A DNA stretch of 64,000 nt from Phragmites australis (lineage: Eukaryota; Streptophyta; Magnoliopsida; Poales; Poaceae). The stretch is from contig NC_084923.1 in assembly GCF_958298935.1 (NCBI RefSeq), forward strand, positions 28,426,501 to 28,490,500. The letters are read 5' to 3'. Of this stretch, positions 11,348-22,998 are shown piece after piece; the first letter of the stretch is position 1; the number at the start of each line of letters is the position of its first letter. Under the pieces are notes generated by a model. The model saw only the letters and a program-made list of their open reading frames with translations, had not been told where the DNA came from and did no database searches. The position numbers were made by a program, and so were the translations under genes.

Positions 11348-12578
11348 GGGCATCAAGCCCAGAGCGGGTTTGTAGGGACCACAGAGGTTGGGGATTAGGA
11401 AGGCACATGCCCTCACTTCCCGGCAGCCTTGGGCTCCGATGGGTTTGGCCATGCCAGGGCATCCAGCCCAAGATAGCGATAGATACGATTATACCGCTCC
11501 CAGCTCCCGACTAAACCAGCACTTTGGTCATGCTCCGCGGTAGTAGGCCAACCCAAGAACACTTCCACGACCTCAACCACTTGCTCCAGCAGAAGGCAAT
11601 CCTCTGGAAGAGAAAAGAAAGGAGAGGCATTTCACATCTGCAAGTTCAAAAACTAAAACAACGAGGAGGACTCACCCGAAAGGATGGTGCACCCGGAATA
11701 CACATCCAGCTCTTCTTCCCCACCTTGTTCGAAGACGTAGTTCCAGTCGGCCCCAAGGGGTCGAACACATAGCATAGTGAACTCCTCCACAAGATCACGC
11801 ATGCTTATCCTCTGGGCCACTCGTTGGAGAAGCATCAACCACGCAGCAAGCTGGGTGTCTGAGATGTCTAAAGAACATACTCGATGTCGTGGTTTGTAGA
11901 ACGAAGGGGGATCCGAAGTCGACATCATGGTAAAACCACCACTCGGACCACCCAGTGTACCATCGACCAATGATGGCTTTCACCAAAAACAGGTCCTGAT
12001 ACTTCGGTCGTACCTAGAAGTTGATGCTGTCGAAGTTAAGGGCCTTCGTCACCCCATCCTCTGTCCCTAGCTTTGGTTGGTAGCTTGCATAGTGGATTGG
12101 TGGCAAATAGCCCATCCTTCGCACCCCTCCGCACGCATGGCCCACTCAAAGATGGCCAGACGAGTGATGGCTTTGGCATGGAGCTGTGGGAGCTCACGAA
12201 GAAGTAGCAGAGCACCCCTTCAAGAAGCAGCATGGCTGGAAAGCCAAGGCCTGCATCGAGAAAAGCCTTGAACACTACAATCTCGTGACCCCGAGGGTCC
12301 AGAATCTTCTCTCCCCTCAAAGCCCAGATGACGAATCAGGAGGGGATGTTCCCCTCCTTGACCATTGGTCAAGTGCAGTTTCATCGATGACAAATTCCCC
12401 CCAGCACACTGGTCTGCTAGGGGTACTTCCTGCTGGCACGACGGAGCTCCATGCCCGGTGGCGGCCCAGGCAATGGCAAAGCAATCAGCACCACCTAAGT
12501 CCCAGCCGCCCCGTGCGGTTCATGATCCCCACCCAACGATGACATGACAGCCCCGCCTCGAGCACTTGAACTCGTCAT
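11348..12578 (-). pseudogene. Tat1 antisense ORF, 5' portion (gypsy-type 'transposase_28' like)
   Basis: Minus-strand reading region starting at an ATG at 12576-12578 (MTSSSARGGAVMSS). It contains a stretch with EIVVFKAFLDAGLGFPA (near 12260) that resembles the plant 'putative gypsy-type transposon' domain (PF04195), and farther on WWFYHDVDFGSPF (near 11930). At least three frames are needed to follow it, so it is decayed. It runs opposite to the element's own LTR direction and continues beyond the hAT insertion to 6208. These antisense proteins have no established function; they lack retroviral enzyme motifs. Confidence 0.6.
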
Positions 12579-12721
12579 GGGGACCCCCAAGGTGCGGCAA
12601 GGAACTCTAGATGGCGGGAGAGGCTGTAAGGCATTACGATGGAACAGGTGTGAGGATGCAAAGGTAGATGAATAAGGGGACAAGATGCTGAGCAAAACCG
12701 TCGCTCGATCGAGACCCTCTC

Positions 12722-12731
12722 CTTATAAAGA
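12722..12731 (-). promoter_or_regulatory. TATA box for the Tat1 antisense ORF
   Basis: On the minus strand the sequence reads CTTTATAAGG about 145 bp upstream of the antisense ATG. A C/T-rich region follows, typical of a plant leader. The match with the arrangement in Tat3 (TATA at 62023, ATG at 62093) supports a genuine promoter. Confidence 0.5.
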
Positions 12732-12739
12732 TAGGAGGC

Positions 12740-13076
12740 GGTGTTTACTCCTGGGGAAACTTGCGCATGCCCCATCCTTTCACCTGCAAGGCTGCAATCA
12801 TGGGGAGTATGACCCTCCAACTACAAGGCGCCACATGTCCCTTCAGCACCTGACAAGGCACCACCGCTCTCTAACTGCATGTCACATTTAAATACCCCTT
12901 TACAGGTGTCATCGACAATCAAATTCCAAACCAGATTAGGCAGGACCCTCCATATGATTGACGGGAAGACAAAAGGGCTGCAAGCCACCAATTGCGGAGC
13001 CAAGGACCACCAGGGGCCCCACTCCTGAAAAATCATGGGGCCGGTCGCTTCGCTGACCATCCTCGCGAGGGGCTAC
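12740..13076. other. Tat1 spacer between antisense ORF and 3' LTR
   Basis: Non-coding spacer ending in the purine-rich tract GCGAGGGGCTAC that primes plus-strand synthesis just before the LTR. Confidence 0.55.
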
Positions 13077-13832
13077 TGTTGGGGGTTGTCATTTAGGACC
13101 CCTGCCACTCCTGGCCCTAGCGGACTACACTTGTGGACAAAACAGGTATGTGGAGGCCGTGCGGATCACCAGAATCCAGAACCCTCTGGAGCCCTGGCCT
13201 TCTGGAACCACAACCTCCAAAGCCCTGGCCTTCCGAAGCCCCGGCCAGCGAGGCCCTTACTCTGCAGAATCCCAGTCTCCGGAGCCCTTGCCTTCTGGAG
13301 TCTAGGTAGGCTTTCTGATGTCCCGGGGGAGAGCCATCTGACCTAAGAGAAAGATCAACCAAAGGGGCCCACCAGCCATCCTCCACCTGCAAAGAACTGA
13401 ACTACATTTAATGCAGCGCAAGTGGAGACTATCCTGACATCCCTAGCGCAAGTAGAGGCCATCCTGACATCTTGGCAGTGTGCACCGTAATAGGCGACCG
13501 GCTGGGCGCCACGTCCCTAGGGCCACTTGCACTACTATATTGCCATGGTACACAACATCTTCTGGTTAGGGGTAAAATGCGTTCTACCTAGACCCATGCT
13601 GAGTGATTTGACCGGTCCTAGGTCTCTTTGGGATAGCGATGGTTTGTATCGCTATCTCTGTAAGAGTACACTATAAATACAGACCCTTGGCTATCATACT
13701 AAGGGACCAATCCTTCTTGACCATCACATATCTGGTATTCCTCCCTCTCCACTTCTTCTCCATGCTTGAGCACACTCTTGTGAGTGTACTCTCGCCACAC
13801 TTGTTCGTGCAAGACATATTCTTGCGCCAACA
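13077..13832 (+). repeat. Tat1 3' LTR
   Basis: It begins TGTTGGGGGTTGTC and ends GCGCCAACA, giving TGTTGG/CCAACA inverted ends over 756 bp. The promoter has CTATAAATA at 13671-13679. The U3 part carries degenerate direct repeats of a GGAGCCCTGGCCTTCTGG word (13180-13300) and a 28 bp tandem copy of GCGCAAGTGGAGACTATCC (about 13417-13475). CRM2 gag resumes at 13833. Confidence 0.8.
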
Positions 13833-14300
13833 CATACCAACTTTTACGGGTGTTTATGATGCTGAAATGTATCTAGATTGGAAGATGACGGTAAACAAAA
13901 ATTTAATGCTCACTTAGTTCTTGAATCGTATAGAGTTAGGCAAGCCACTAGTGAATTCAAAGATTTTGCCATAGGTAGCTTTTTGTATCAGATTTGTTCC
14001 ACCCTCTTTTAAGGTATGCAACAAAGGGTTAGCACCTACTACATAGGTAGCTATGCGTATCAGATTTGTTCCACCCTCTTTTAAACATAAGTTGCATAAG
14101 AAATTACAGTGCTTAAACCAAGGTAATAGATCCATAAAAGAATATTATCATGAGGTACAAATTAGTATGTTATGTTGTGATATTGTGGAGGGCGAAGAGG
14201 CTGCTATGGTATGCTTTTATGGAGGGTTAAGATGTGAAATTTAGGATATAGTTAATTACAAAAATATGATAGTGTTCCTAGATTGCTCTAACTTGCATGT
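13833..14300 (+). pseudogene. CRM2 gag fragment
   Basis: It corresponds to CRM1 positions of about 1131-1600: GVYDAEMYLDWKMTV is clear, as are FVPPSFKHKLHKKLQ and NQGNRSIKEYYHE. A segment containing TATCAGATTTGTTCCACCC is present twice (about 13985 and 14059), an internal tandem duplication with a frameshift between. The glutamine codon lost in CRM1 is intact here. It is not translatable as a whole. Confidence 0.75.
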
Positions 14301-15318
14301 TTGGTAGAAAAAGAATTGCAAGATAAGAAAATCAACAAAGTAATGGAAAAAAGAGAAGAAAAACAAGGAGAAAAGGGAGACACTTGCTGCCCCAAACATG
14401 TTACAAAAAGGTACAAATACTAATGCACCTATATCAGCTAAGGAAGATAACAAAGGTAATAAAAAAAGGTGATGCCATCACTCAAGGTGAGAATTGTTTT
14501 ATTGTGCACAAATTGTCTACCAATGATGCTAATATAGAGCAAATGTTAGTGGAACCAATTCTTGTTTTAGTTTTGTCAAAAGATGATTTGCTTGTTGTTT
14601 CTTGCGACAAAAAAAAAAGAGTTGCGTGGTAATGCTTCGCTTATATCACAACCACAACTTGTGCATGAATGTATTAATTCTGTTTTGCAAATAAATACTT
14701 GTTCTAAAATTAAACATGTTCAATGCATTGCTAGTGAGAAAGAAGAGCTGAAATTGCTATCTTCTCTAAATACTTTAGGTTATTGAATTTGATGTTCTTT
14801 CTGATCTAAATAATTTAGAGGCAAAATTAAAAATTAAATCTGACTTGACATGTTTGTCACATAATACTTTTCATATTATTAGCAAATACAATGATATATT
14901 AGAGTATATTGTTCATCAAGTTTATATTTGTTCATATCTAAAACCTTATATTATTACCCACAAAATGATCATTTAGAGGACTACAGTAGCACCATTAATG
15001 TCATGTCAAGTTTTCTAGTTCTATTTGCATCCTACAGGAAATTTCTCAATAATGGGAGCGATGCTGGTTGCTACCATGCACCACAACCATTGATTCATCT
15101 TACTTTGTACAGAAGATGCAATTTCAAATCAGGTTTAAATACTATAACACTTCTTTTAAAGAATAGGAGTTATCCATTATGGAATATTATGATTAGGTAC
15201 AATCATTTAAAAAAATTGCAATTGTTTGATAAAGAACTTATGATATTACATATCGAGAGTTCCCGGTGCATAATGCTATACGCAAACTGAGGACGGTTTG
15301 TTATAAAGAAGGGGAGGA
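14300..15318 (+). other. CRM2 remaining internal region, no known domain
   Basis: AT-rich and repeatedly interrupted. Short open stretches (14384-14632, 14583-14786, 14928-15290) contain no RT, RNase H or integrase motif that I recognise. A purine tract (GAAGGGGAGGA, 15308-15318) primes the LTR. It may derive from a non-autonomous CRM subfamily with its own internal sequence. Confidence 0.5.
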
Positions 15319-16154
15319 TGATGAGGACATTACTCCTTCGAATATTCACAAGTTGAACTCGTTCCTCGTTGTTCATATTTTCTTGGTAAAGGATGGGATG
15401 CTACTAATAACTTGTGATGTTTTCATGCTTAAGAACATGGGAGAAGCACCACAACATCATTGGACGTCATCCTATGAAGATCAAGTCTACTCGGACTCAA
15501 AGTCAAGCTCAAGTCAGACTCCAAATTCAATTCGGAGTATCATGACAACATGTCAATAAAATGGGCGTAACTTTCGCAAACAGAGTCCAATTGAGATGTT
15601 CTTAGATTTGATGGAAATATTATGATGAGCCCTTACCAATAGGTCTGATCTCACCATTAGATTCCTTATAGATTAATCAGAATCGATAAAATAATGTGAT
15701 GTGTCACTTTTGTGGGCCTGGTTGGGTCTTGTAAGTGTGTCGGGGTTAGAGCCTAGGTTGTGTACGCAGACCCACAGCCACACAACCCTAGGTCGACCTC
15801 CTCACATCCCCCTACATATACAATAGCTGTCATAGTTTAGACTTGAGTTTTTCTTAGATTAATACTGCCAAGATAGTTTTCACCTTTTCATCGGTTTGAG
15901 GAACCCCACCTTTGAGTACTTCATCTTTATTAACAATTCAGATTGTGTTCATACCTTGTTCTTCTGAGTTTCTTTGATTGCTTGCAGGTACGAGTAACCC
16001 TCATGGTAAGGTCGATCGTGTGTCAGCATGGTTGATAATGTTAGCCATGCGGCTGTAGCGAATTATGAGGTGATGGTCGGAAGCCTCAAAGCATCCACAT
16101 CCTCGCAACGAAATCAACCAAACCTATCAGAAGATCAGGCCATTATTTTCATCA
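15319..16154 (+). repeat. CRM2 3' LTR
   Basis: 836 bp, TGATGAGGACATT to TTTTCATCA, with perfect TGATGA/TCATCA ends. It aligns throughout with the CRM1 LTR (for example GGTAAGGTCGATCGTGTG near the end), at clearly lower identity than a recent pair would show. The CRM1 TATA box is not conserved here. Confidence 0.85.
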
Positions 16155-16574
16155 CATACACCACAGCTTCCGAAGTTGCAAAGGAGGCTATTTAGATCAA
16201 AAATTTGTTTCTGAGTTGGGTGTGGTCTCTAGAGTGTCTAGTCTAATGGTTCTCTATTGTGATAATAGTGGAGCCATTGCATAAGAGAAAGAACCTAGGT
16301 CACACTAGAAGTCCAAGCACATACTACGGCGTTATCACCTCATCCGAGAGATTATAGATAGGTGACACAAAGATATGCAAGGGGGTCGCATCAGAAGTCC
16401 AAGCACATACTACGGCGTTATCACCTCATCCGAGAGATTATAGATAGAGGTGACAAAAAGATATGCAAGGTATATATGGATTTTAATGTTCCTGATCCGT
16501 TAACAAAGACACTCTCACAGCCCAAGCATGATGCACACATGAGAGCTATGGGTATTAGATGCTTGCATGATTGA
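16155..16574 (+). pseudogene. F copia RNase H, C-terminal part
   Basis: The reading shows the copia RNase H end: TTASEVAKEA, LYCDNSGAIA, KHILRRYHLIREI, DPLTKTLSQPKHDAHMRAMG and a stop after IRCLHD. An 86 bp segment starting AGAAGTCCAAGCACATACT occurs twice in tandem (16307 and 16393) and destroys the frame; several stops precede it. The enzyme would degrade the RNA strand during reverse transcription. Confidence 0.8.
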
Positions 16575-16594
16575 CTCTAGTGCAAGTGGGAAAT

Positions 16595-17985
16595 TATTGG
16601 TGATATGCCCTAGAGGCAATCGTAGATATGATTGTATTATGTCTATGTTTATGTACTTGTAATAATAGTTTATTCAGTTCATTGGATAATTATCATTTAC
16701 ATTGATTAGTAAGAATGTGACTTGTTTGTGAAACTCTTTGTTTTATTGTGATGTTATTCTAAATGATCCCTAGTGATGTATCATTAGGTGAGATAATAAT
16801 GATTCATATACAAGCACATGTATTTATTGATGATCATGTTTCACAAATCAGAGATATCAAATCAATAATGTGAACACATGTTAGAAAACATAGTATTAGA
16901 TAGACACATCTTGAGGTACTGTTGAGATTGTTATATGATGTACCATCAGTTGTTATCTCAAATGGTGTACCTGCATAATCATTAGACCTGAGATCATCAA
17001 TGATTCCTAGAATGTGTAGTGACATACTTAGGGGCTGTCAAACACTACTCCATAACTGGGTATTTATAAAGGTACCTTTTGGATTTGCCATGAAACATGT
17101 CGTGGGGTGTGAGCAATCAAGATGGAATATACCCCTCCTATATAACGGGAGAGATATCTCTCGGCCCTCAATGTAGTTGGATTAGAAAGTGCACAGTCAT
17201 GCCAATATGATTAAAGTGTTAATCATGAGTTGAGTAAATCCGCTACAAGATTATGTTAATGGTCGAGCTATCATAAGGAAGGCACATGTTATGCCTTGAG
17301 CTTGACTGGTATTGTGAGGCAAAGGGCATGCTGCATGTGCATATTAAGGTTCAGTCGATATGATTTTTATGTATATTCGAAAGTCAATAAACCCTACTAG
17401 GGATCGCTGTTGATTTCAGTTCGGAAAGTGATTCTTGAGTCATTGCCATTTATACATGAACCTGACAGGTCACACACTTACTTGGTTGGAACATGACACA
17501 TGGATTGAATCCGTAAGAGGGTTTAAACGGATTGTGATTCATGAGGGACTAGATTCCTAATGGGATTCCCACATGGGAGTTCTAATGGAATCTTTATAAC
17601 GGGAGGCGTGGGGAGGGGCGCGTATGGTTGAGCCACTATAAAACCCTAATTCTACATGCGGTGCTAGCATAACAGTGTTTGATGTTCCACCCCAGGACAT
17701 GTGGATACTATAGAGGTGCTACTGCTATTGCGGCGCTAATTAGATCGGCGATAGCAAGGTGCGATGGTGAAGCTTGAAGCTTGTTGGAGAGCTTATCAGG
17801 GAGCTTGTCGAAGCTTGTCAGGGAGCTTATCGTAGCTACTTCCTCTACATCGAAGCACACTATGTTGGATCGGCCTACTCTAACTCTTCTTCTGTTGCAC
17901 TACATGTCTAGTGGTAATGATTTATGATCCTCTACTCAGATGGTTTCGTGGTTGAACATGGTAAATTTTTTTGTTTTGCTCTAGT
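16595..17985 (+). repeat. F copia 3' LTR, right end truncated
   Basis: It starts TATTGGTGATATGCCCTAG after the purine-rich AAGTGGGAAA; most relatives start TGTTGG, so one base has changed. CTATAAAAC at about 17635 is a likely TATA box. No LTR terminus or primer-binding site is seen before the sequence turns into element A near 17985. Confidence 0.65.
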
Positions 17986-18737
17986 GTAGCCTCCCTATTC
18001 TCTAGAAAAACCTTGAGATATACATAATCTCTAACTCTAAAAGTTAAATCTTGATGGAGATCATCTACATAACTCTTTTGTCTTGATTGTGTAGTCTTTA
18101 AATTCTCAAGTATCGTTCGTACTTGTTCCCCAGCTTCTTTAAGAATTTTAGGTTCAAACACTCAACCTTCTCCGGTTTCACTCCAATGCTATAGATTTCT
18201 ACACTTTCTTCCATAAAATGCTTTGAATGGGGCCATTTGCAAACAACACTGATAACAGTTGTTATATGAAAACTCCGCATATAGCAAATTCTTATCCCAA
18301 CTGTTAAGATTTTGTAGAGCACATGCTTTTAACATATCCTCGAGTATCTAATTTATTCGTTATGTTTGTCTATCGGTTTGTGGATGGTACCCCGAGCTAA
18401 AATTCAATATGGTGTTGAGAGACTCATGTAGATTCTACCAAAACCTTGAGGTAAATTGGGTACCTCGATCTTACACTATCCTTTTCGAAATTCTATGTAG
18501 ACATACAATCCTTGACATGTATAATTCCGCCAGCTTGGCTCCATTATAGGTAGCCTTAACTGGAATTAAGTGAGCTACCATTCGGAGGTGATCAACAATA
18601 ACCCATATAGAATATAACCTGACTGGGTACGAGGTAACCCAACTATAAAGTCAATACAGATTTCTTCCCATTTACCCCTTGGGAATCTTTAAAGGCTGAA
18701 GCAAACATACTGGTTTTTGATGTTCTACTTTCACATG
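17985..18737 (-). pseudogene. Element A integrase core and C-terminus
   Basis: Read leftwards. The core begins near 18700 (ICIDFIVGLP-like, first catalytic Asp). Then come IPVKATYNGAKLAELY, a DRGTQFTS-type second Asp (degraded), YHPQTD, and a C-terminal RLKTAQ-like segment that here reads LKTTQSRQKSYVDDL, followed by FRVRDYVYLKV. At least three frames are needed. It ends abruptly against the F LTR. Confidence 0.75.
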
Positions 18738-21700
18738 TGTCAAGACCGATCTATGAAATGATCGATCTCATCAATGTGCTGAGCCCAGGAATAAATCCCA
18801 ACACATAACAACTTCATAGATGAATATCATTAGAATATCACACTTAATCGTCATTAATCATATAAAAAAGTGACCCTCAAGGGCCAAGATCCAAATAAAG
18901 CTGTAGCAAAACTACGTAGACTTTAATCCTTCACAACGACTCCACAAGAAAACCAACGTAGAAAGCAACTTATAATGATCCATCCTCCTTGAACTCTTCA
19001 GTACCTTCTCCATCTGAGTGTTTGGTGACAGCAAGAGTGAGCACAAGTTATACTCAGCAAGTTGTAAGAGGAGAAAATATGCATGTGAATGCTTGACAAT
19101 AATATGGCAATATGGCTCTTTTGCATAAAAACATTTGAAAAGCAAGTAATAATTAAGTTAATAACATTAAATAAACAACCACCTTGAGATTCCAACCATC
19201 TTTGACTTGACCAACCTTCTAATACCTCAACCATGGTTCCCACCACCAAGGTTGAACAACACCTCAATCATAGTGCCCACCACTATGATTGCGAAACCAA
19301 CTAAACCACCGAGTTATAATCATGTAAGATTTTTCGGCCACTCGTAATCATGAGTACGACTTATTAAAAAGTTTTACACTCTGCAGAGGTTGTACACTTT
19401 ACCCACAAGTCATGAATACTTGTTTTGCCCATTTTCGCAAAGCACTTACACACTCCCAAGGTGTGCGGCTAGGAAACTACTACAAAGCCTTTACAATGCC
19501 CCTCTCAGCACGTGTATATCCGTTAAGGTTTCATCACCACATGCACCACATGAATACACCTCATCAACGGTAAGGGGCTCTTGCGTCATTAAAAACCCTA
19601 GAAGTATACCCTTCCGTTCCACAAAGCTGGATGGTCTACACAATACTAAGAGTATGAAAATTAATTGTCTACTCATGTCCCATACCAGGGTTATGGTTGT
19701 ACTATTTACTCAGAAAAATCACTCCACAAACTATAGATTTGCGCAAGATTACCACAACCCTGTACCGGTCTCATAACCCCACTTGCTCAATCCCTATTCC
19801 ATGTTGCTACAGAAATTGCACCATCATCTTTTATCATAGTTGCATAGGACCATTATCACATTTTAGTTTGAGCTATTATCATTACCACCATCCCAAAGCA
19901 AGGCCAAGCATCATTTACCCTTCCACAAACAAAAATCGTGATTACAAGGATAATAAGAGAAAACTAGGGTTAAGCCTAACTCTTGGGATTCCAGACAATA
20001 TTATTAGTATCCATGTTGTTAAAATAAAATATTTTAAAAGCAGGGATAAATATAATCAAGAGCACAACTTGCCTTCACTATACTTAGTTGGATCTTCAAA
20101 GTCTTGGTCCTGAAGTCCTTCTAGCTCTTCCGTAACATTGGTGTCTACTCGCAAACATAAACGAAAATACAACACATAAACATCAAGATCCAAAAAGAAC
20201 CAGATAACACATAACAAACATCATCACACACTAGTCACAATTTTCTGGACATTATGGTGAAAGAACGGGTCAAATCAGGTCTACAGGTTACTAGTTATGA
20301 CTTTTGAGAGATTAAAATAGGACAAAAAAGATAACTACATATGAAATCATATGATTAGGAATTTTTCTACAATTTTCTAGAGCAATCTACAGTTTTCTAG
20401 GATTTTTTGGAATTTATTTTGATTTATTTGAATGATAAAACTATATAAGAACATTAAACAAAATTAAATAACATTATTTAAACAATACTGAACTTTGGTG
20501 AAACTATTTTCCAAATTTATCCTACTTTTTTCAAATCATTTTTGTTCTGGAAATTAATTATTACACAATATTTATAATACGGTGTCAGCAAAGCATAAAA
20601 CAATTAAAAAGATAATTAAATGTTGACTGGGATTGCCACATAGGCCTAATTGACTGAGGTGGCGTGACACATAAGCAAAGATGACAACATAGCTGGTCTA
20701 CGTGGCACTAATGACTAGGCACTAGCTATTTAAATCCAACGCATTCACTTTAGATATAACGACTCACATCCGATCTCATTGAAGCGTACGTGACGTCTAA
20801 TCTTGGCCATGAGTCATGAATCGAATGGTAGAGGTTGGTCAGCCTTGAATCTGGCGAAGAATCAGGTAGCGGCAACCCTATGGTGGTGACGCATGGCCGG
20901 CTTGTGATCGAAATCGAGCTACCTACCTAGCTCTGAATTCTATGATGAGTGGCAAAAAAGATGAAAAAGACCACGACGAACTCACCCACATGAAGGTTTG
21001 CCGGCGGCAACTCTTCTTGAGGCTTGGCAATGAGTGTTGGTGGCGAAGCTTTTTGGAGGTTCAGAATTGGGGTCCTCCGGTGTCGCTCTTGGCTCAAGGT
21101 ATTGGGGAAAAGGTTCGGTGTGCCAAGAAAGGAACCCTTGACCTCATATTTATAGTCAGGTCGGGCTAGAAGTTGTAATCTACTCGGATTAGGGTTCAAG
21201 CTCAAAAGGCGGTAGCAGCTTGTACCCGTTACGGACTCCTCGTATGAACTTGGTTTGGACACAGATAGGATGGCAATCGGATGTTTCCCTCAATTGATCT
21301 TTTCGATGGGCATTGGCAAAGTTCAATCAGATTTGGTGCCACTGTTATCATCTTCGCGCTAGACTTCGAACAGGGGCAGTTGATGGAAGGAGATGACACA
21401 CGGTCCCGAGCTATCATTGACCAAGAGAGAGGGAAAAAGCATGGGCAGCTACGTGCGGTGAGCTGTGCTGAGATGAGAAGGCACACACGAAGCCCAAGGA
21501 AAGAGAGAGAGAGTGGGTGAGGGGGAGAGGGTTTGGCTAGGCTAGCCGACGGGCCGAGAGAGGTAAGGGAAAGATGGGCTGGGTCAGGCTAGCAAACCAG
21601 AGTTCCTTTCTCTTTTTCTCGTATAACCTTTCTATTTTCTTTTCTATTTCATTTCTCCTATAACCTTTCTATTTTCTTTTCTACACTTGTATATATGTTC

Positions 21701-22009
21701 TTGTATACTTATTTATATACATATACAACACATATATACTCTTAACACTCTATTGGACCAATAGTATATATATAGCTCAAGCAATATATATATTCATCCA
21801 ATAATCAAACATTCGATCAAATAAGGGATCATGTATACATATGTATATAAAAAAGATTAGAAGCCCAACCATATGTACATGTGTATATACACACACATAT
21901 ACACACATATACACATGTATGCTCCATAGGTTTTATTTAACTAGAAAAAAATTATTTCCTTTATAGAATAAATTTTATTTTCCTTCAGTTTAGAATTTGG
22001 GCTATTACA
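18738..22009 (-). repeat. Solo long LTR (Tekay/Del type), copy 1
   Basis: A 3.27 kb block with TGTCAAGACC at its left and GGGCTATTACA at its right, interrupting element A's integrase. It shares word-level similarity and order with 53343-56220 (for example ACTTTACCCACAAGTCATGA versus ACTTTACCCATAAGTCGTGA), so both belong to one family. CTATAAATATGAGG on the minus strand (about 21145-21160) suggests minus orientation. No internal element sequence or second LTR adjoins it. The flanking 5-mers (ACATG, ACACA) match only in part. Short open frames inside do not resemble proteins. Confidence 0.65.
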
Positions 22010-22998
22010 ACACACTGCCACATACTCAGCAATTTTTCGCTTCATACTAGACCATCAACAGCGATTCTTTAGATCTTGATACATTTTAGTACTGCCTAGG
22101 TGAATATAATAAGCTGACTCATGGGATTATTTCAAAATTAACTCCTTGAGTTGCTTTTGGTCTAGTACACGAATATGTTAGTCAAACCATATTATGCTTT
22201 TCATCTTTAGAGAATTTTGGGGCTTTCCTACTTTGATATTCTTGCTAATTTCTTTAATGTGTTCGTCTTCGACTTGCCCTCTTCTAATGCTCTTATCCAA
22301 CGTAGGTTCTACTTCCATAGACACATCTTCCATATCCGTGACAAATCCTAAGTTAATTCATCAGAATTCTTCACACAAAACTGGTGAGCTTCTTGTAACA
22401 TAGTCATATTGTAGTATGGTTTTTGACTTAACACATCTACAGCTACGTTTGCCTTTTCGGGGTGGTAATGGATTCCCATATCATAATCCTTGATTAACTC
22501 TAACCATTTGCGTTGTCTCAAGTTGAGATCTATTTGAGTGAATATATGATTCAAGCTCTTGTGGTCAGTATATATCTCACACCTTTTTTCCAATAAGATA
22601 ATGCCTCCATATTTTCAAAGCATGCACTATAACTGCTAAATTCCAAATCATGAGTCGGGTAATTCTTCCCATGAGTTCTCAGCTGCCTTGAAGCATATGC
22701 TACGACTAGACCATCTTGCATAAACATCACAATAAATGTCACAATTCTTCTGAATATCCAGTAGCACTAGCACTAGCGTTGTGGTTAACTTCTTCCTAAG
22801 CTCCTTGAAACTTGGCTCACAAAAGACCATTCATACTTCTTCTCTTTCTTAAGTAACTCTGTGAGTGGTTTTGCTATCTTAGAGAATCATTCTATAAATG
22901 GCAACAATAACTGGCTAAACCAAGGAAACTTCAAACATTAGGAACACTTGTAGGTGATTTCCAATTCAACATGTCTTTCAACTTGGGTCTACTGTAAC
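22010..22998 (-). pseudogene. Element A RNase H and integrase N-terminus
   Basis: From the right: a post-RT linker (KIAKPLTELLK-like) near 22880, RNase H with [40 protein letters not shown] and [13 protein letters not shown] (22348-22742). A linker and the start of the integrase HHCC region follow, ending at 22010 where the solo LTR interrupts. Multiple frames and stops. The piece begins at 22998 just downstream of where RT should be. Confidence 0.8.

Larger units (their letters stand above)
6208..13832 (+). mobile_element. Tat-type Ty3/gypsy element, 3' part only (Tat1)
   Basis: This is the 3' region of a plus-strand LTR element whose gag-pol is not in the window. It consists of a long minus-strand reading region, a purine-rich tract (GCGAGGGGCTAC, about 13065-13076) and a 3' LTR. 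An antisense ORF between pol and the 3' LTR is a known trait of the plant Tat lineage. CRM1 abuts its left edge and an hAT element splits it. On the right it is inserted in CRM2 gag, which continues directly after the LTR. Confidence 0.65.
13833..16154 (+). mobile_element. CRM-type element, non-autonomous derivative (CRM2)
   Basis: A second copy of the CRM1 family. It is recognised by a gag segment matching CRM1 from about 1131 onward and by an LTR alignable with CRM1's. Only about 1.5 kb separates the gag start from the 3' LTR and no RT or integrase motif is seen, so pol is deleted or replaced. It is split by Tat1 on the left; its own 5' part is outside the window. On the right it is inserted into copia element F. 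Confidence 0.7.
16155..17985 (+). mobile_element. Ty1/copia element, 3' end (F)
   Basis: C-terminal RNase H coding sequence followed by a long 3' LTR. The CRM2 LTR cuts it at 16154, so upstream parts lie beyond the nested stack. The LTR is followed by a minus-strand Ty3/gypsy integrase from about 17985, where F is truncated. Confidence 0.75.

Noticed and set aside
19390..20113. Plus-strand frames of 128 and 138 codons
   Set aside because: They lie inside the solo LTR, are low in complexity and are not kept in the second copy.
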